IMG/VR virus record: IMGVR_UViG_3300037452_000123
Coordinates: 1-40,812 of that record
Strand: one strand, 5' to 3'
Origin: a virus
DNA: 40,812 nt
The translations under genes were made by a program, and so were the position numbers. Shown piece by piece: positions 7,761 to 14,825 of the stretch; the first letter of the stretch is position 1, and every line of letters begins with the position of its first letter. The notes under the pieces are model-generated. The model saw only the letters and a list, made by a program, of their open reading frames with translations. It did not search any database and was not told the origin of the DNA.

Positions 7761-8288
7761 TTAGGGGGCTTTTGGCCCAGCATTGATCATCGCGCGGGCG
7801 GCGTCGTAGCTGGCAATGCAGGCGTCGAGCCGGGAGAGGTTGCGCTCGAAGGCGCCCCTGTTGACTTCGCAGGCGGCGAGTACGGCACCAGCGTCCACAC
7901 TTCCGCCTGCCGGATATCGGAGTCCAACGCCGGAATCTTGGGCCACGCTGCTACCGCCTGCATTGGCAGGGCTGATGAGCATCCCGATATCAGCAATAGG
8001 GACAGAGCACTTGGCCATGCGAATTTTCGGCAGATTTGCATAATCGCTCCGGGATTTGTTGAGGTCGGATTCGAGCGTGGCGGAACGCATGTCTGCGGCG
8101 TCCTGCGCGGCCTGGGTGATCTTCTCGCCGGCCGCCATGGATACTTGCACCATCCGGGCCGATTCGAGCGCATCGGCCGTTTCCTGGGCCGCTACAGCGT
8201 CAGCATCCTGGTGGGCACGGTAGGCATAGGCCCCGCAGACTGAGGCGAGCCACACGACCGCTATACCGCCTGCAAAGTATGGATTCAT
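7761..8288 (-). CDS. Rz: i-spanin (Rz-like)
   Basis: The 175-residue protein has an N-terminal membrane segment (FAGGIAVVWLASVCGAYAY, about residues 5 to 23) and a periplasmic helical part (AQETADALESARMVQVS, AAQDAADMRSATLESDL). Another frame inside the gene encodes an Rz1-like lipoprotein, the classic embedded spanin arrangement. Spanins link inner and outer membranes and fuse them at the end of lysis, so this points to a Gram-negative host. Sequence similarity to lambda Rz is not evident; the call rests on topology, the nested gene and the neighbouring endolysin. Confidence 0.75.
   Translation of the reverse strand: MNPYFAGGIAVVWLASVCGAYAYRAHQDADAVAAQETADALESARMVQVSMAAGEKITQAAQDAADMRSATLESDLNKSRSDYANLPKIRMAKCSVPIADIGMLISPANAGGSSVAQDSGVGLRYPAGGSVDAGAVLAACEVNRGAFERNLSRLDACIASYDAARAMINAGPKAP
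7787..8041 (-). CDS. Rz1: o-spanin (Rz1-like lipoprotein), nested in Rz
   Basis: This 84-residue protein is read in a different frame entirely within the Rz gene. It starts MQICRKFAWPSALSLLLISG and continues CSS, a short lipoprotein signal with lipobox L-I-S-G-C (Cys at residue 21). The C-terminal part is rich in Pro, Ser and Ala (YSPPAKS, PALPATTPPAR), as in Rz1 proteins. The start is ATG 8041. The mature lipoprotein would sit in the outer membrane and meet the i-spanin in the periplasm. Confidence 0.75.
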   Translation of the reverse strand: MQICRKFAWPSALSLLLISGCSSALPMQAVAAWPKIPALDSDIRQAEVWTLVPYSPPAKSTGAPSSATSPGSTPALPATTPPAR

Positions 8289-8291
8289 GGT

Positions 8292-8471
8292 TCAGACGAT
8301 CAGGTCTCGCAATGCTTTTGCCCACTCGGCCGGCATGCCTTTTTCTTCCATGGTCTTGGCTGCGTTGTATAGCACTTCGCGCTCAACGTCGCGGGCGAAA
8401 GTCATTACATCCCCGCCTTGGAAATTATGGCGTGCCCACAGTCTGTGCAATTCAAACTCCGTGAGCACCAC
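8292..8471 (-). CDS. Small hypothetical protein, 59 aa
   Basis: I chose GTG 8471 because the minus strand carries GGGGGGAGGG seven bases upstream and the preceding gene stops at 8473. A longer frame to 8516 would overlap that gene and lacks this SD. The product is soluble and helical, with EFELHRLWARHNFQGGD and EKGMPAEWAKALRDLIV. I recognise no family. It lies between a holin candidate and the i-spanin gene. Confidence 0.6.
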   Translation of the reverse strand: MVLTEFELHRLWARHNFQGGDVMTFARDVEREVLYNAAKTMEEKGMPAEWAKALRDLIV

Positions 8472-8472
8472 G

Positions 8473-8790
8473 TCATGGCCCTCCCCCCGATCGGCCGTCC
8501 CGTATGCGCTGGGCACCTGAGAGCGCGACCAAGCCGGTAGCTAATCCTCCCATGTAAACGGCGAAATTGAAACTGCCTTCTGTGGTGTTCATCCACTGGA
8601 GAACAAAATCGACTATCTCTAGGAGAACTCCTACCAGAAAGCCAAATCCACCGATCAACTCGACAAGTTCAAATGTCCTGTCATCCGGGCCGGTGAGGGC
8701 ATAGCGGAAGACCCGCGACATCAGCGGTTCACGGCGCTCATCCTCGGGACCGCGAACGACGACCGACTCAGGCTGCGTCGGATCCGGCAT
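8473..8790 (-). CDS. Holin-like membrane protein, 105 aa
   Basis: From ATG 8790 (AGGA nine bases upstream) the product has a charged N-terminal part, a long hydrophobic segment (ELIGGFGFLVGVLLEIVDFV) and a second one (FAVYMGGLATGLVALSG), then a basic tail (RIRDGRSGG). Two membrane segments and a short charged C terminus, directly after the endolysin gene and overlapping it by 23 bases, fit a class II holin. A TTG at 8808 is a longer alternative start. No family signature is visible; the call is by topology and place. Confidence 0.6.
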   Translation of the reverse strand: MPDPTQPESVVVRGPEDERREPLMSRVFRYALTGPDDRTFELVELIGGFGFLVGVLLEIVDFVLQWMNTTEGSFNFAVYMGGLATGLVALSGAQRIRDGRSGGGP

Positions 8791-9250
8791 AGTCAAGATC
8801 CTGGGCAACGCGGTTCATCCAGCCCGTTCCGAATGTCGGAAAGGTTGAAAGTTTGGTGTAGTAACGGATTTTTGCGGCCGGGAATTGCACCTGAAAATGC
8901 CATGAATTTGCATTGGCGAGTGCCTGCTGTGAAATTGGTCCCCAATTTCCATCTGGCGCGACGTCGAGCACGCTCTGAGCTACGCGGATTGCAGTGCCGA
9001 CACCAGCATTAACAGCGAAGTCGAGCAGCTGATAGCCAATGGCCGGCGCCTGGAGATCGAGTTGCATCTTGTCCCAGAAGTCGCGCTTGTAAATAGCTGC
9101 GGCTTGGTCGCGCGTGAGATTGGCAATATCGACATCTGGATAGGCGTGCTTGCTGATGCCGAAATTCGTCTCGCCACCAGGATCAGCTGGATTGTTCACG
9201 TAGCCACCTTCGTTGGCGAGGACTCGAGCAATGACGTCATCAAAATTCAT
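8768..9250 (-). CDS. Endolysin, glycoside hydrolase family 108
   Basis: The 160-residue protein has the GH108 signature: ANEGGYVNNPADPGGETNFGIS with the catalytic Glu at residue 14, followed by the helical body (LTRDQAAAIYKRDFWDKM, YQLLDFAVNAGVGTA) and the C-terminal peptidoglycan-binding region (GNWGPISQQAL, RIRYYTKLS-like). These enzymes cleave the glycan strands of peptidoglycan. There is no signal peptide, so release would need a holin, for which a candidate follows immediately. The start ATG 9250 overlaps the preceding gene by ATGA. Confidence 0.93.
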   Translation of the reverse strand: MNFDDVIARVLANEGGYVNNPADPGGETNFGISKHAYPDVDIANLTRDQAAAIYKRDFWDKMQLDLQAPAIGYQLLDFAVNAGVGTAIRVAQSVLDVAPDGNWGPISQQALANANSWHFQVQFPAAKIRYYTKLSTFPTFGTGWMNRVAQDLDYAGSDAA

Positions 9251-9519
9251 GGCTTCACCACATTAAAAGGCCGGCAATCCGAGCATGACCGCACGAACGT
9301 TGCCCGGTTCATGTTCTGCAACAGATGCTTGCGCAGACCCTGCGCGTGGATGTCGTTATCGCCAAAGGACTCCCAATCTTCTCGGCTGATATCGATCTTG
9401 TAGTGCGTTCCCGGTCTGCCGGCGCTGACCGTGAAAAAGCAGATGTAGTCAAAATGCGCTGATGTCACGTAGTCAACGAAAATTGACGCATCAGCCGGCA
9501 CGTTGAAAGGTGGTGACAT
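9247..9519 (-). CDS. Hypothetical protein, 90 aa
   Basis: This soluble protein has aromatic-rich strands (HFDYICFFTV) and HYKIDISREDWESFGDN, followed by a short helix. It lies between the tailspike region and the endolysin, with ATGA overlap into the endolysin. I recognise no family. It could be a tailspike chaperone or a lysis accessory, but nothing in the sequence decides between them. Confidence 0.6.
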   Translation of the reverse strand: MSPPFNVPADASIFVDYVTSAHFDYICFFTVSAGRPGTHYKIDISREDWESFGDNDIHAQGLRKHLLQNMNRATFVRSCSDCRPFNVVKP

Positions 9520-9716
9520 TATTTGTCTTCACAATCTTCTTCGTGCAATTGCCGCTCTTCCGGCGTCCACGGTTGAGGCGGTTGCGCAGGATTTTGAGGG
9601 ACTTCGCCGTTTTCGAATGTGTATCTATCCGAAGATAGAAACAGCCGGGGATCCGACGTTACTGATGAAAACCATGAAGTCCCTTGTGCCGCCCGCTGCG
9701 ATTGTGTTGGTTCCAA
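9519..9716 (-). CDS. Small Pro/acidic protein overlapping tailspike end
   Basis: This frame has no ATG. A TTG at 9716 lies ten bases after AGGAG on the minus strand and is the best start I can see, giving 65 residues and overlapping the tailspike gene by 92 bases in another frame. The C-terminal half (NPAQPPQPWTPEER, HEEDCEDK) looks like real protein, and its TAA overlaps the ATG of the next gene. Start and reality are both uncertain. Confidence 0.4.
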   Translation of the reverse strand: MEPTQSQRAAQGTSWFSSVTSDPRLFLSSDRYTFENGEVPQNPAQPPQPWTPEERQLHEEDCEDK

Positions 9717-11733
9717 TTGGCGTTACTCCTGAACCACCGAGAATGGTTAACACTCCAGAGTTGAAATTCATTATCTTGACCTGAAAAAACATACCAGAAA
9801 ACGCCCCTGGAATCGCGGCAATTATATTCGCCGCCGTGTCCGTAGTGTCCGATACTGTAGTCGCGCCCGCGTGCGATATTGCTTGTCCGAGAAGCTGCGC
9901 GGCAGTAAGTGTCACGCCAGCAGCATTTGATATAGCGAGGTAATTGCCAAGCATTGATTGGAACGATCTAATTGCTCCAACATAAACCCCACCGTCATGG
10001 GAAACGGTATTGAGTTTTCCTTGGTCAATAATTGCGGCACCGGAAAACCCGCTAATCGAACCAACTTGTATTTGGTGACCAGTACTGCCGGCTTGCAGGA
10101 CTACACCGTATTGAATGGTTGCGCTAATTGGCGTAATAGAGCCAATCTGCGTAATTGAGTCGGACCCGAAGCTGTTGAACCCGGATGTCGTCAAACCTTT
10201 CGGGGTGATCTTCCCAATGCGATAAATGTTCGACGACAGGTTTGTCTGATTGGTGGCGCTCACCCCTTCCTGCACACCAGAACTAATTACGTGGTGAATA
10301 TCGGCTATATCGACAATGTTGTTTGCCCAAACTGTGCCGGCCGCAGGATTCAATATCTCCAATCCAATTGACGCAACTCCTGGGCTTCCGGTTCCGCCGC
10401 TCGCATTTAACTCTAAAAATTTCCACTTGTTACCAATCACATTCGCAATAGAAGGATCGATCTGAATACAGGCTGTTGGGGCTCCGCCAGTGCAAGCTAT
10501 AGACCCGATCATGATATTGCTGTCAATTATCGTGGTTAGCGTGTCAACCGGGATTGTCGTTTGCGGTTTGAACTGAACAGCCGCGCTGTTTCCTTGGTAA
10601 ACAATCTCTCCGGTCAGCGAAAAATTAACTTCCATCATGGAATCGAATGAAACTCCAATGCCCGTCACTGCTGCACTAAACTCGATGTGCACGCCTTCAA
10701 AATTAACGCGCATCGAACGAAGCGGGGGGAATGAAATGCCCGTGGTGCAATTGAGCAATCCATAATCTGCGGAGTGACTTGTGCCGCCGCCGCCAACATA
10801 CAAATTCCATCCGTTTGTAGTGGCATAGTTTATGCACTCTTGGATGCCACTCGTAGTTGAAGCGGAGATGTTGATACTGGAACCATCAGGAGCGAATGCA
10901 GCATAAGTCGATGTACTGCCGAACACTGGCATCAGTCGAACCGTTCCAACCAAGCCGTTAAGCGCGGTGGCAGCATTCGTAGCGATAGCCCCAGTACCAG
11001 GAGTCGTAAACCCTACGTTTGTCGCACCCGTTGCCGAGCCAATGTTATTGAGTTGCGCCTGAACGGTCGTGCCAGAGTTATAGGTCGTCGGAGGTATCCC
11101 AACGTACGACGCGCCGGTAGCTGATCCGATGTTATTGAATTGCCCCTGCACCGTAGTAGCGGGGTTGTTCAACGTAGCTGTCACCGGCATGAGCGCCGCG
11201 TTATTACTGATGCTCAAATGCCAACGGCTGCCATCGGCGGCTACTAACACCGTCGTGCCGTTATCGGCCATCATGAATTGCGACGTAACCGTGGCCGGTG
11301 CGCTCAGGTTATAAGTGCCCACTCCGCCAGCACCCGTGCCCAAGGATGTGATCGTGCCGATAGTCGCGCCCGTGTCCGATCGGCTGATAAATTGGCCTAC
11401 AGCCAACGCACCGGTGGCCACGCTTGTGACGGTGAGCACCGACCCCGATACCGACCCGACGTAGTACGCGCCACTTGTCGTATCCGTGGGGGTGTAGTTA
11501 TAAAAACCCCCGCCACCATCGTTGATCGTGGTGTAGCCCTGGGTCTGCACCGAAGGTGGCGGCAAGACCGTAGTGTTGAAGTAGTTCTGCGCGCGTAACT
11601 GCTGCACATTGAGCAGCACCGGAACGCTGATGGGAATGTAAGGCGCCTCGCCCGAGATGGTGACACCGAGCAGCTGACCCGTGGGGGGATTAAAAACCCC
11701 CCATATGCGTTGGATGAGGTTCTGTGCGGCCAC
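9625..11733 (-). CDS. Tailspike/tail fibre with beta-helix body
   Basis: The 702-residue protein (GTG start) has an N-terminal part that begins AAQNLIQRIWGVFNPPTG, a likely virion-binding region, then Gly/Thr/Ser-rich beta segments. Two imperfect copies of a TVQ-x-Q-x-NNIGSATGA module occur at about residues 190 to 240. After GIQECINYATTNGWNLYVGGG comes a long stretch of short strands typical of a right-handed parallel beta-helix, as in pectate-lyase-like tailspikes. It is the only large fibre-like gene near the lysis end and is the best candidate for receptor binding and surface polysaccharide recognition. Depolymerase activity cannot be judged from the sequence. Confidence 0.75.
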   Translation of the reverse strand: MAAQNLIQRIWGVFNPPTGQLLGVTISGEAPYIPISVPVLLNVQQLRAQNYFNTTVLPPPSVQTQGYTTINDGGGGFYNYTPTDTTSGAYYVGSVSGSVLTVTSVATGALAVGQFISRSDTGATIGTITSLGTGAGGVGTYNLSAPATVTSQFMMADNGTTVLVAADGSRWHLSISNNAALMPVTATLNNPATTVQGQFNNIGSATGASYVGIPPTTYNSGTTVQAQLNNIGSATGATNVGFTTPGTGAIATNAATALNGLVGTVRLMPVFGSTSTYAAFAPDGSSINISASTTSGIQECINYATTNGWNLYVGGGGTSHSADYGLLNCTTGISFPPLRSMRVNFEGVHIEFSAAVTGIGVSFDSMMEVNFSLTGEIVYQGNSAAVQFKPQTTIPVDTLTTIIDSNIMIGSIACTGGAPTACIQIDPSIANVIGNKWKFLELNASGGTGSPGVASIGLEILNPAAGTVWANNIVDIADIHHVISSGVQEGVSATNQTNLSSNIYRIGKITPKGLTTSGFNSFGSDSITQIGSITPISATIQYGVVLQAGSTGHQIQVGSISGFSGAAIIDQGKLNTVSHDGGVYVGAIRSFQSMLGNYLAISNAAGVTLTAAQLLGQAISHAGATTVSDTTDTAANIIAAIPGAFSGMFFQVKIMNFNSGVLTILGGSGVTPIGTNTIAAGGTRDFMVFISNVGSPAVSIFG

Positions 11734-11736
11734 CAG

Positions 11737-12132
11737 TTAATCCAGTGCGTAGCCGTAGACGAAAAGGTCAGCGGTGCACGCAGCAGTTGAACCCGTGGTG
11801 AGTGACAGGTAGAGCGTCCCCGTCGATTCGAGCACCGAAGTCACTCCGATCACGGCGGGCACGATGATCCCGCTGGCTAGCGTCACCCATGATTGCGCAG
11901 CTGCTACCAGCGCATTACCACCTTTGGCCGCAGCGTCGTACAACCCGCCCGCGCACACCACGCTCGCCCCACCACTCTTCCACGCCGCGCAAACGTCCAG
12001 AATGCGGTACTTGGTACCACCGAACACCTTGGTAAGCACCTGGTCAGTCGTCAGCTGGAAGTTCAAACCCCGGCCAACAAACAGCATCTGCCCCAATCCT
12101 GCGGGACTCAACGACGCCGCGCGCATCACCAC
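11737..12132 (-). CDS. Virion-associated beta protein, 131 aa
   Basis: The start is GTG 12132 (AAGGGG seven bases upstream) or ATG 12126. The protein is rich in Ala, Gly and small beta-prone residues (LNFQLTTDQVLTKVFGG, GTLYLSLTTGSTAACTADLFVYGYALD). It shares style with the neighbouring 106-residue protein and may be a small tail or decoration protein. No family is recognised. Confidence 0.6.
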   Translation of the reverse strand: MVMRAASLSPAGLGQMLFVGRGLNFQLTTDQVLTKVFGGTKYRILDVCAAWKSGGASVVCAGGLYDAAAKGGNALVAAAQSWVTLASGIIVPAVIGVTSVLESTGTLYLSLTTGSTAACTADLFVYGYALD

Positions 12133-12133
12133 G

Positions 12134-12454
12134 TCAGACCCCTTCGCCGGAGGTCACGTACAGTGTAGAGCCGGTCGATGCAGCGATCGCTGATATCTGC
12201 GGATTCGGGGGCAGGGTGAAGGTCTCCGCCGTATTGGGCAGCAACGGTATGCCGTTGGCTGCCGTTGCAACCGGTGCGGCTTGCCCTTGCCCAGCGGCAA
12301 GAAAAAACACCGTCTGCGTACCCACGTTAGCGATGCGAAAGTTCACCATACGCGCCGCTGTATCAACGACAGGCACTGCTTGGGCTGCCGCCGTTACGGC
12401 CAGGTTAACCGTAGTGGTAGGCAGGTAAGGCGCAAAAGGCGTGAAGAGGGCCAT
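12134..12454 (-). CDS. Virion-associated beta protein, 106 aa
   Basis: The product has a compact beta pattern: TTTVNLAVTAAAQAVPV, RMVNFRIANVGTQTVFFLAAG, ETFTLPPNPQISAIAAST and a C-terminal TLYVTSGEGV. This resembles small decoration or tail proteins with an Ig-like sandwich. It directly precedes the 131-residue protein. The function is inferred only from composition and its place in the virion operon. Confidence 0.6.
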   Translation of the reverse strand: MALFTPFAPYLPTTTVNLAVTAAAQAVPVVDTAARMVNFRIANVGTQTVFFLAAGQGQAAPVATAANGIPLLPNTAETFTLPPNPQISAIAASTGSTLYVTSGEGV

Positions 12455-12455
12455 G

Positions 12456-12794
12456 TCACTTGTCCGTCTTCAGGTGTCCGACGCGCTTCTTCGTGGACGG
12501 GTGGATCGGCGCGGCGATCTGCTCCGCGTAGTCGGGTTCGGGACCGTTAAAATCGGCTGCCCGTCCCGCGGGTTTTTGGATGGGCGAGCGATTCGGGTTA
12601 AACATTTCGTGCTGCCCGTGCGTTTGCGCAGACAAGGGTGGGCTGCGCCGCTCGCGCCCGGGCAGAGGGAAGCGCGCGTCGAAAGTTTCCCCAGGCCCCA
12701 TTATCGGGTCCGCGTTGGACGTACTCGCGTTCTCGTCGAAGCGATGCACCATGCGCGTCGGGCGCTTGAAAATCTCGCGCTTAATTGTGGTCAT
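12456..12794 (-). CDS. Hypothetical basic/Pro-rich protein, 112 aa
   Basis: The protein appears disordered and hydrophilic, beginning MTTIKREIFKRPTRMVHRFDE and rich in Pro, Arg and Asn (PLPGRERRSPPLSAQ, MFNPNRSPIQKPAGR, HPSTKKRVGHLK). It has no membrane segment or known domain. It overlaps the upstream membrane-protein gene by ATGA. It may be a small internal or connector component. Confidence 0.55.
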   Translation of the reverse strand: MTTIKREIFKRPTRMVHRFDENASTSNADPIMGPGETFDARFPLPGRERRSPPLSAQTHGQHEMFNPNRSPIQKPAGRAADFNGPEPDYAEQIAAPIHPSTKKRVGHLKTDK

Positions 12795-13042
12795 TGGCTA
12801 ACTCCTGAACGCGGCCGCAAGTAGATGAGGCACCAGGCTGCGACCGCAAAAAGCGTGGCCCCTGCCACGCGGATCCAACTCTCCGTCTCCAACGCCCAGC
12901 CAAAAAGCCCGGCGTCGAGCAGCAAAGCCAGAATGGTAAGTGCTTGCGACGATAACACCCGGATGCCGAGGTTCACAAGGCCAGCTAACTGGCTCAAGCG
13001 TGCCTCCTGGGTAGCAATGTTCGAAGCTTCACTTTGGTTCAT
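12791..13042 (-). CDS. Two-pass membrane protein, 83 aa
   Basis: A short helical N terminus (NQSEASNIATQEARLSQLAG) precedes two hydrophobic segments (ALTILALLLDAGLFGWAL and VAGATLFAVAAWCLIYL) and a basic tail. The size and topology fit a holin or antiholin, but the gene sits among virion genes about 4 kb from the endolysin. It could instead act in DNA ejection. The genes on both sides overlap it by ATGA. Confidence 0.6.
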   Translation of the reverse strand: MNQSEASNIATQEARLSQLAGLVNLGIRVLSSQALTILALLLDAGLFGWALETESWIRVAGATLFAVAAWCLIYLRPRSGVSQ

Positions 13043-13260
13043 AAGTCGGCCGGGTCGAACCCGCTCCCTTCATCTTTTATGTGGTGTTTCACTTTTTCCC
13101 AACTCACTGCCTGGGCGATTATTTTCACCGCCACATCATCGGGAATCGCCAGATCCTTCTCGCCGGTGGTTGGATTCTTTTTCTCTTTGATCCGCCGAAG
13201 CATCATCGATATGGCGCTTTCGATCTTCTGGTTTGGCGTTTCGGGTTTTGGTTTGGTCAA
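13039..13260 (-). CDS. Small hypothetical protein, 73 aa
   Basis: A charged, helical protein with a KIESAISMMLRRIKEKKNP helix and DDVAVKIIAQAVSWEKVKHHI. Both ends have ATGA overlaps. I recognise no family. Being coupled to a large internal virion protein upstream, it may be a small partner of the ejection proteins. Confidence 0.6.
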   Translation of the reverse strand: MTKPKPETPNQKIESAISMMLRRIKEKKNPTTGEKDLAIPDDVAVKIIAQAVSWEKVKHHIKDEGSGFDPADL

Positions 13261-14825
13261 GGTGCCGTCCCTGGTTGTTCTTTCATGCGCTCTTGCATCC
13301 GATCGAGCATCTTGCGTCCGCCCAGGGATTTGGCCAGAGAAGGGGCCAGCCGGTTGTACACATTGGCCAGCCCGTAGACTCCACCCGCAGCCGCAGCAGC
13401 GCCTGGATTAAGCGACCCGGCAGTTATGGCCCCTGCGGCGCCCAGTGTCTTGTAGGCCATCTCCCGCTCTGCGGTAACGCTTGACGAGGGCTCCTGAACA
13501 AAGCGCTTGCCGATTCGCGCTACATCGGCCATCTCCCCGCCCTGGCCACGCGCCATAAGCCGTTGCTTGCCTTTGCTGTTGGTCATTTGCGTGAAGACCG
13601 CCGAAGGAGAGATGTCTCCTGTTGCGGATTTGGCCACGACGGGCTCCAATGCGATCGCGTTTGCATACTGCCGGCGGGCCTCCTCAAAACGGGGTAAATC
13701 CTTGGCGCTGATACTGCGCTGCATGGCGCGCATGACATCGCGTTGCAAGCCGGTAAGAGTGTTGCGCAGATCGCCGTTTTGAGTAGAACGAATTTGTGCG
13801 GTGATGCGGGTATTCCACTCGCGCCAGGCTTTACCTTCGATAGTGCCGTCCGGTTTGACCTTCTCCAATATATCGTTGACGTGACCGTTGAGCACCTTGT
13901 CCACATCAGGGGTAGCGAACTTTTGCGCCTCCTCGATATGAGTCAGAATTTGGTCTTCTAAAGCAGTGTTCATTGGAAGGTTATAACGACCTGCTATTTC
14001 CCCGATAGCCTTGCCCGAGCCGTCGATGGCTTTGCTGAAAATCTCCGGGGTGAGCTTGGGGGCCTCGGGGTCGGCACCGATTTGCTTCATGACGGCTTTG
14101 TTGAAGGCCGTTGCCCGCTCACCGGCTTTGCCTCCCGACAAAGGCACTTTCTCGAGCGCATCCCCAGCTAGCCGCACCAGCTGGTTATCGGTGAGCATAT
14201 CCGGGCGCAGGGGGATGCCTAGCTCCTGCGCCTTTTGCGCGAGCTTGGCCACCGCAGGATCTACCGAAGGCAAGCCAGCCTTGACCGCGCCTTTGGCCGC
14301 ACCGGCTGCCCGCCCCACAGCCGGCGCTGCGCCGCGCATCGCTGCGCCGATCGCGCCAGCTTCGGGCAGGATCGGCGGGAGCTCGCCCAGCACATTACCC
14401 ACTTTATTAACGTAGTCTTTCCCCGTTTCCGTTTTGGGGGAGTAGGTATTCGCTTCGGACACTCGGTCGTAGGCGTGTCCGAAATCTTCGTCGCCGATCG
14501 CGCGGTGGCCCAAGGCCGCACCAAGGCCCTGCGCCGCCCCAAACGGTGCGGTAGCAGCGCTCAACGCCGCTTCCCCTGCACCGGTAGCCATCTCGCCCAA
14601 CCCAGGGCTCTCAGGCGCGGGTTCGAGCGCATCAGCGCTCAGCGCTTCGGGGGTAGGGATATCACCCTTGGTACGCGGGAACGCCGGATTGGGTTCAGCA
14701 GGCGCGGGCGGGCCCGCGGCTAGCTGCTTTTGCAACACTCCGTACGCCTGCTCGGGCGTCGCCCCTGGCGGGCCGCTCACCGTGTACTTCTTCCCCTCGG
14801 GGGACGTAAAGGTGAAATCGGGCAT
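13257..14825 (-). CDS. Internal virion protein (DNA ejection type), 522 aa
   Basis: The N terminus (PDFTFTSPEGKKYTVSGPPG, then ATPEQAYGVLQKQL) is a motif common at the start of phage internal proteins. Then follow Ala/Gly-rich amphipathic and hydrophobic helices (AIGAAMRGAAPAVGRAAGAA), a soluble helical domain with many charged residues (EEARRQYANAIALEP), and a C-terminal Ala/Gly-rich hydrophobic stretch (AAGAITAGSLNPGAAAAAGG). This fits a pilot or ejection protein released with DNA to span the cell envelope. It heads a block of three such genes. The role is inferred from composition and order. Confidence 0.7.
   Translation of the reverse strand: MPDFTFTSPEGKKYTVSGPPGATPEQAYGVLQKQLAAGPPAPAEPNPAFPRTKGDIPTPEALSADALEPAPESPGLGEMATGAGEAALSAATAPFGAAQGLGAALGHRAIGDEDFGHAYDRVSEANTYSPKTETGKDYVNKVGNVLGELPPILPEAGAIGAAMRGAAPAVGRAAGAAKGAVKAGLPSVDPAVAKLAQKAQELGIPLRPDMLTDNQLVRLAGDALEKVPLSGGKAGERATAFNKAVMKQIGADPEAPKLTPEIFSKAIDGSGKAIGEIAGRYNLPMNTALEDQILTHIEEAQKFATPDVDKVLNGHVNDILEKVKPDGTIEGKAWREWNTRITAQIRSTQNGDLRNTLTGLQRDVMRAMQRSISAKDLPRFEEARRQYANAIALEPVVAKSATGDISPSAVFTQMTNSKGKQRLMARGQGGEMADVARIGKRFVQEPSSSVTAEREMAYKTLGAAGAITAGSLNPGAAAAAGGVYGLANVYNRLAPSLAKSLGGRKMLDRMQERMKEQPGTAP

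Noticed and set aside
9625-11733. Diversity-generating retroelement acting on the tailspike
   Set aside because: No reverse transcriptase and no template/variable repeat pair were found in the window.
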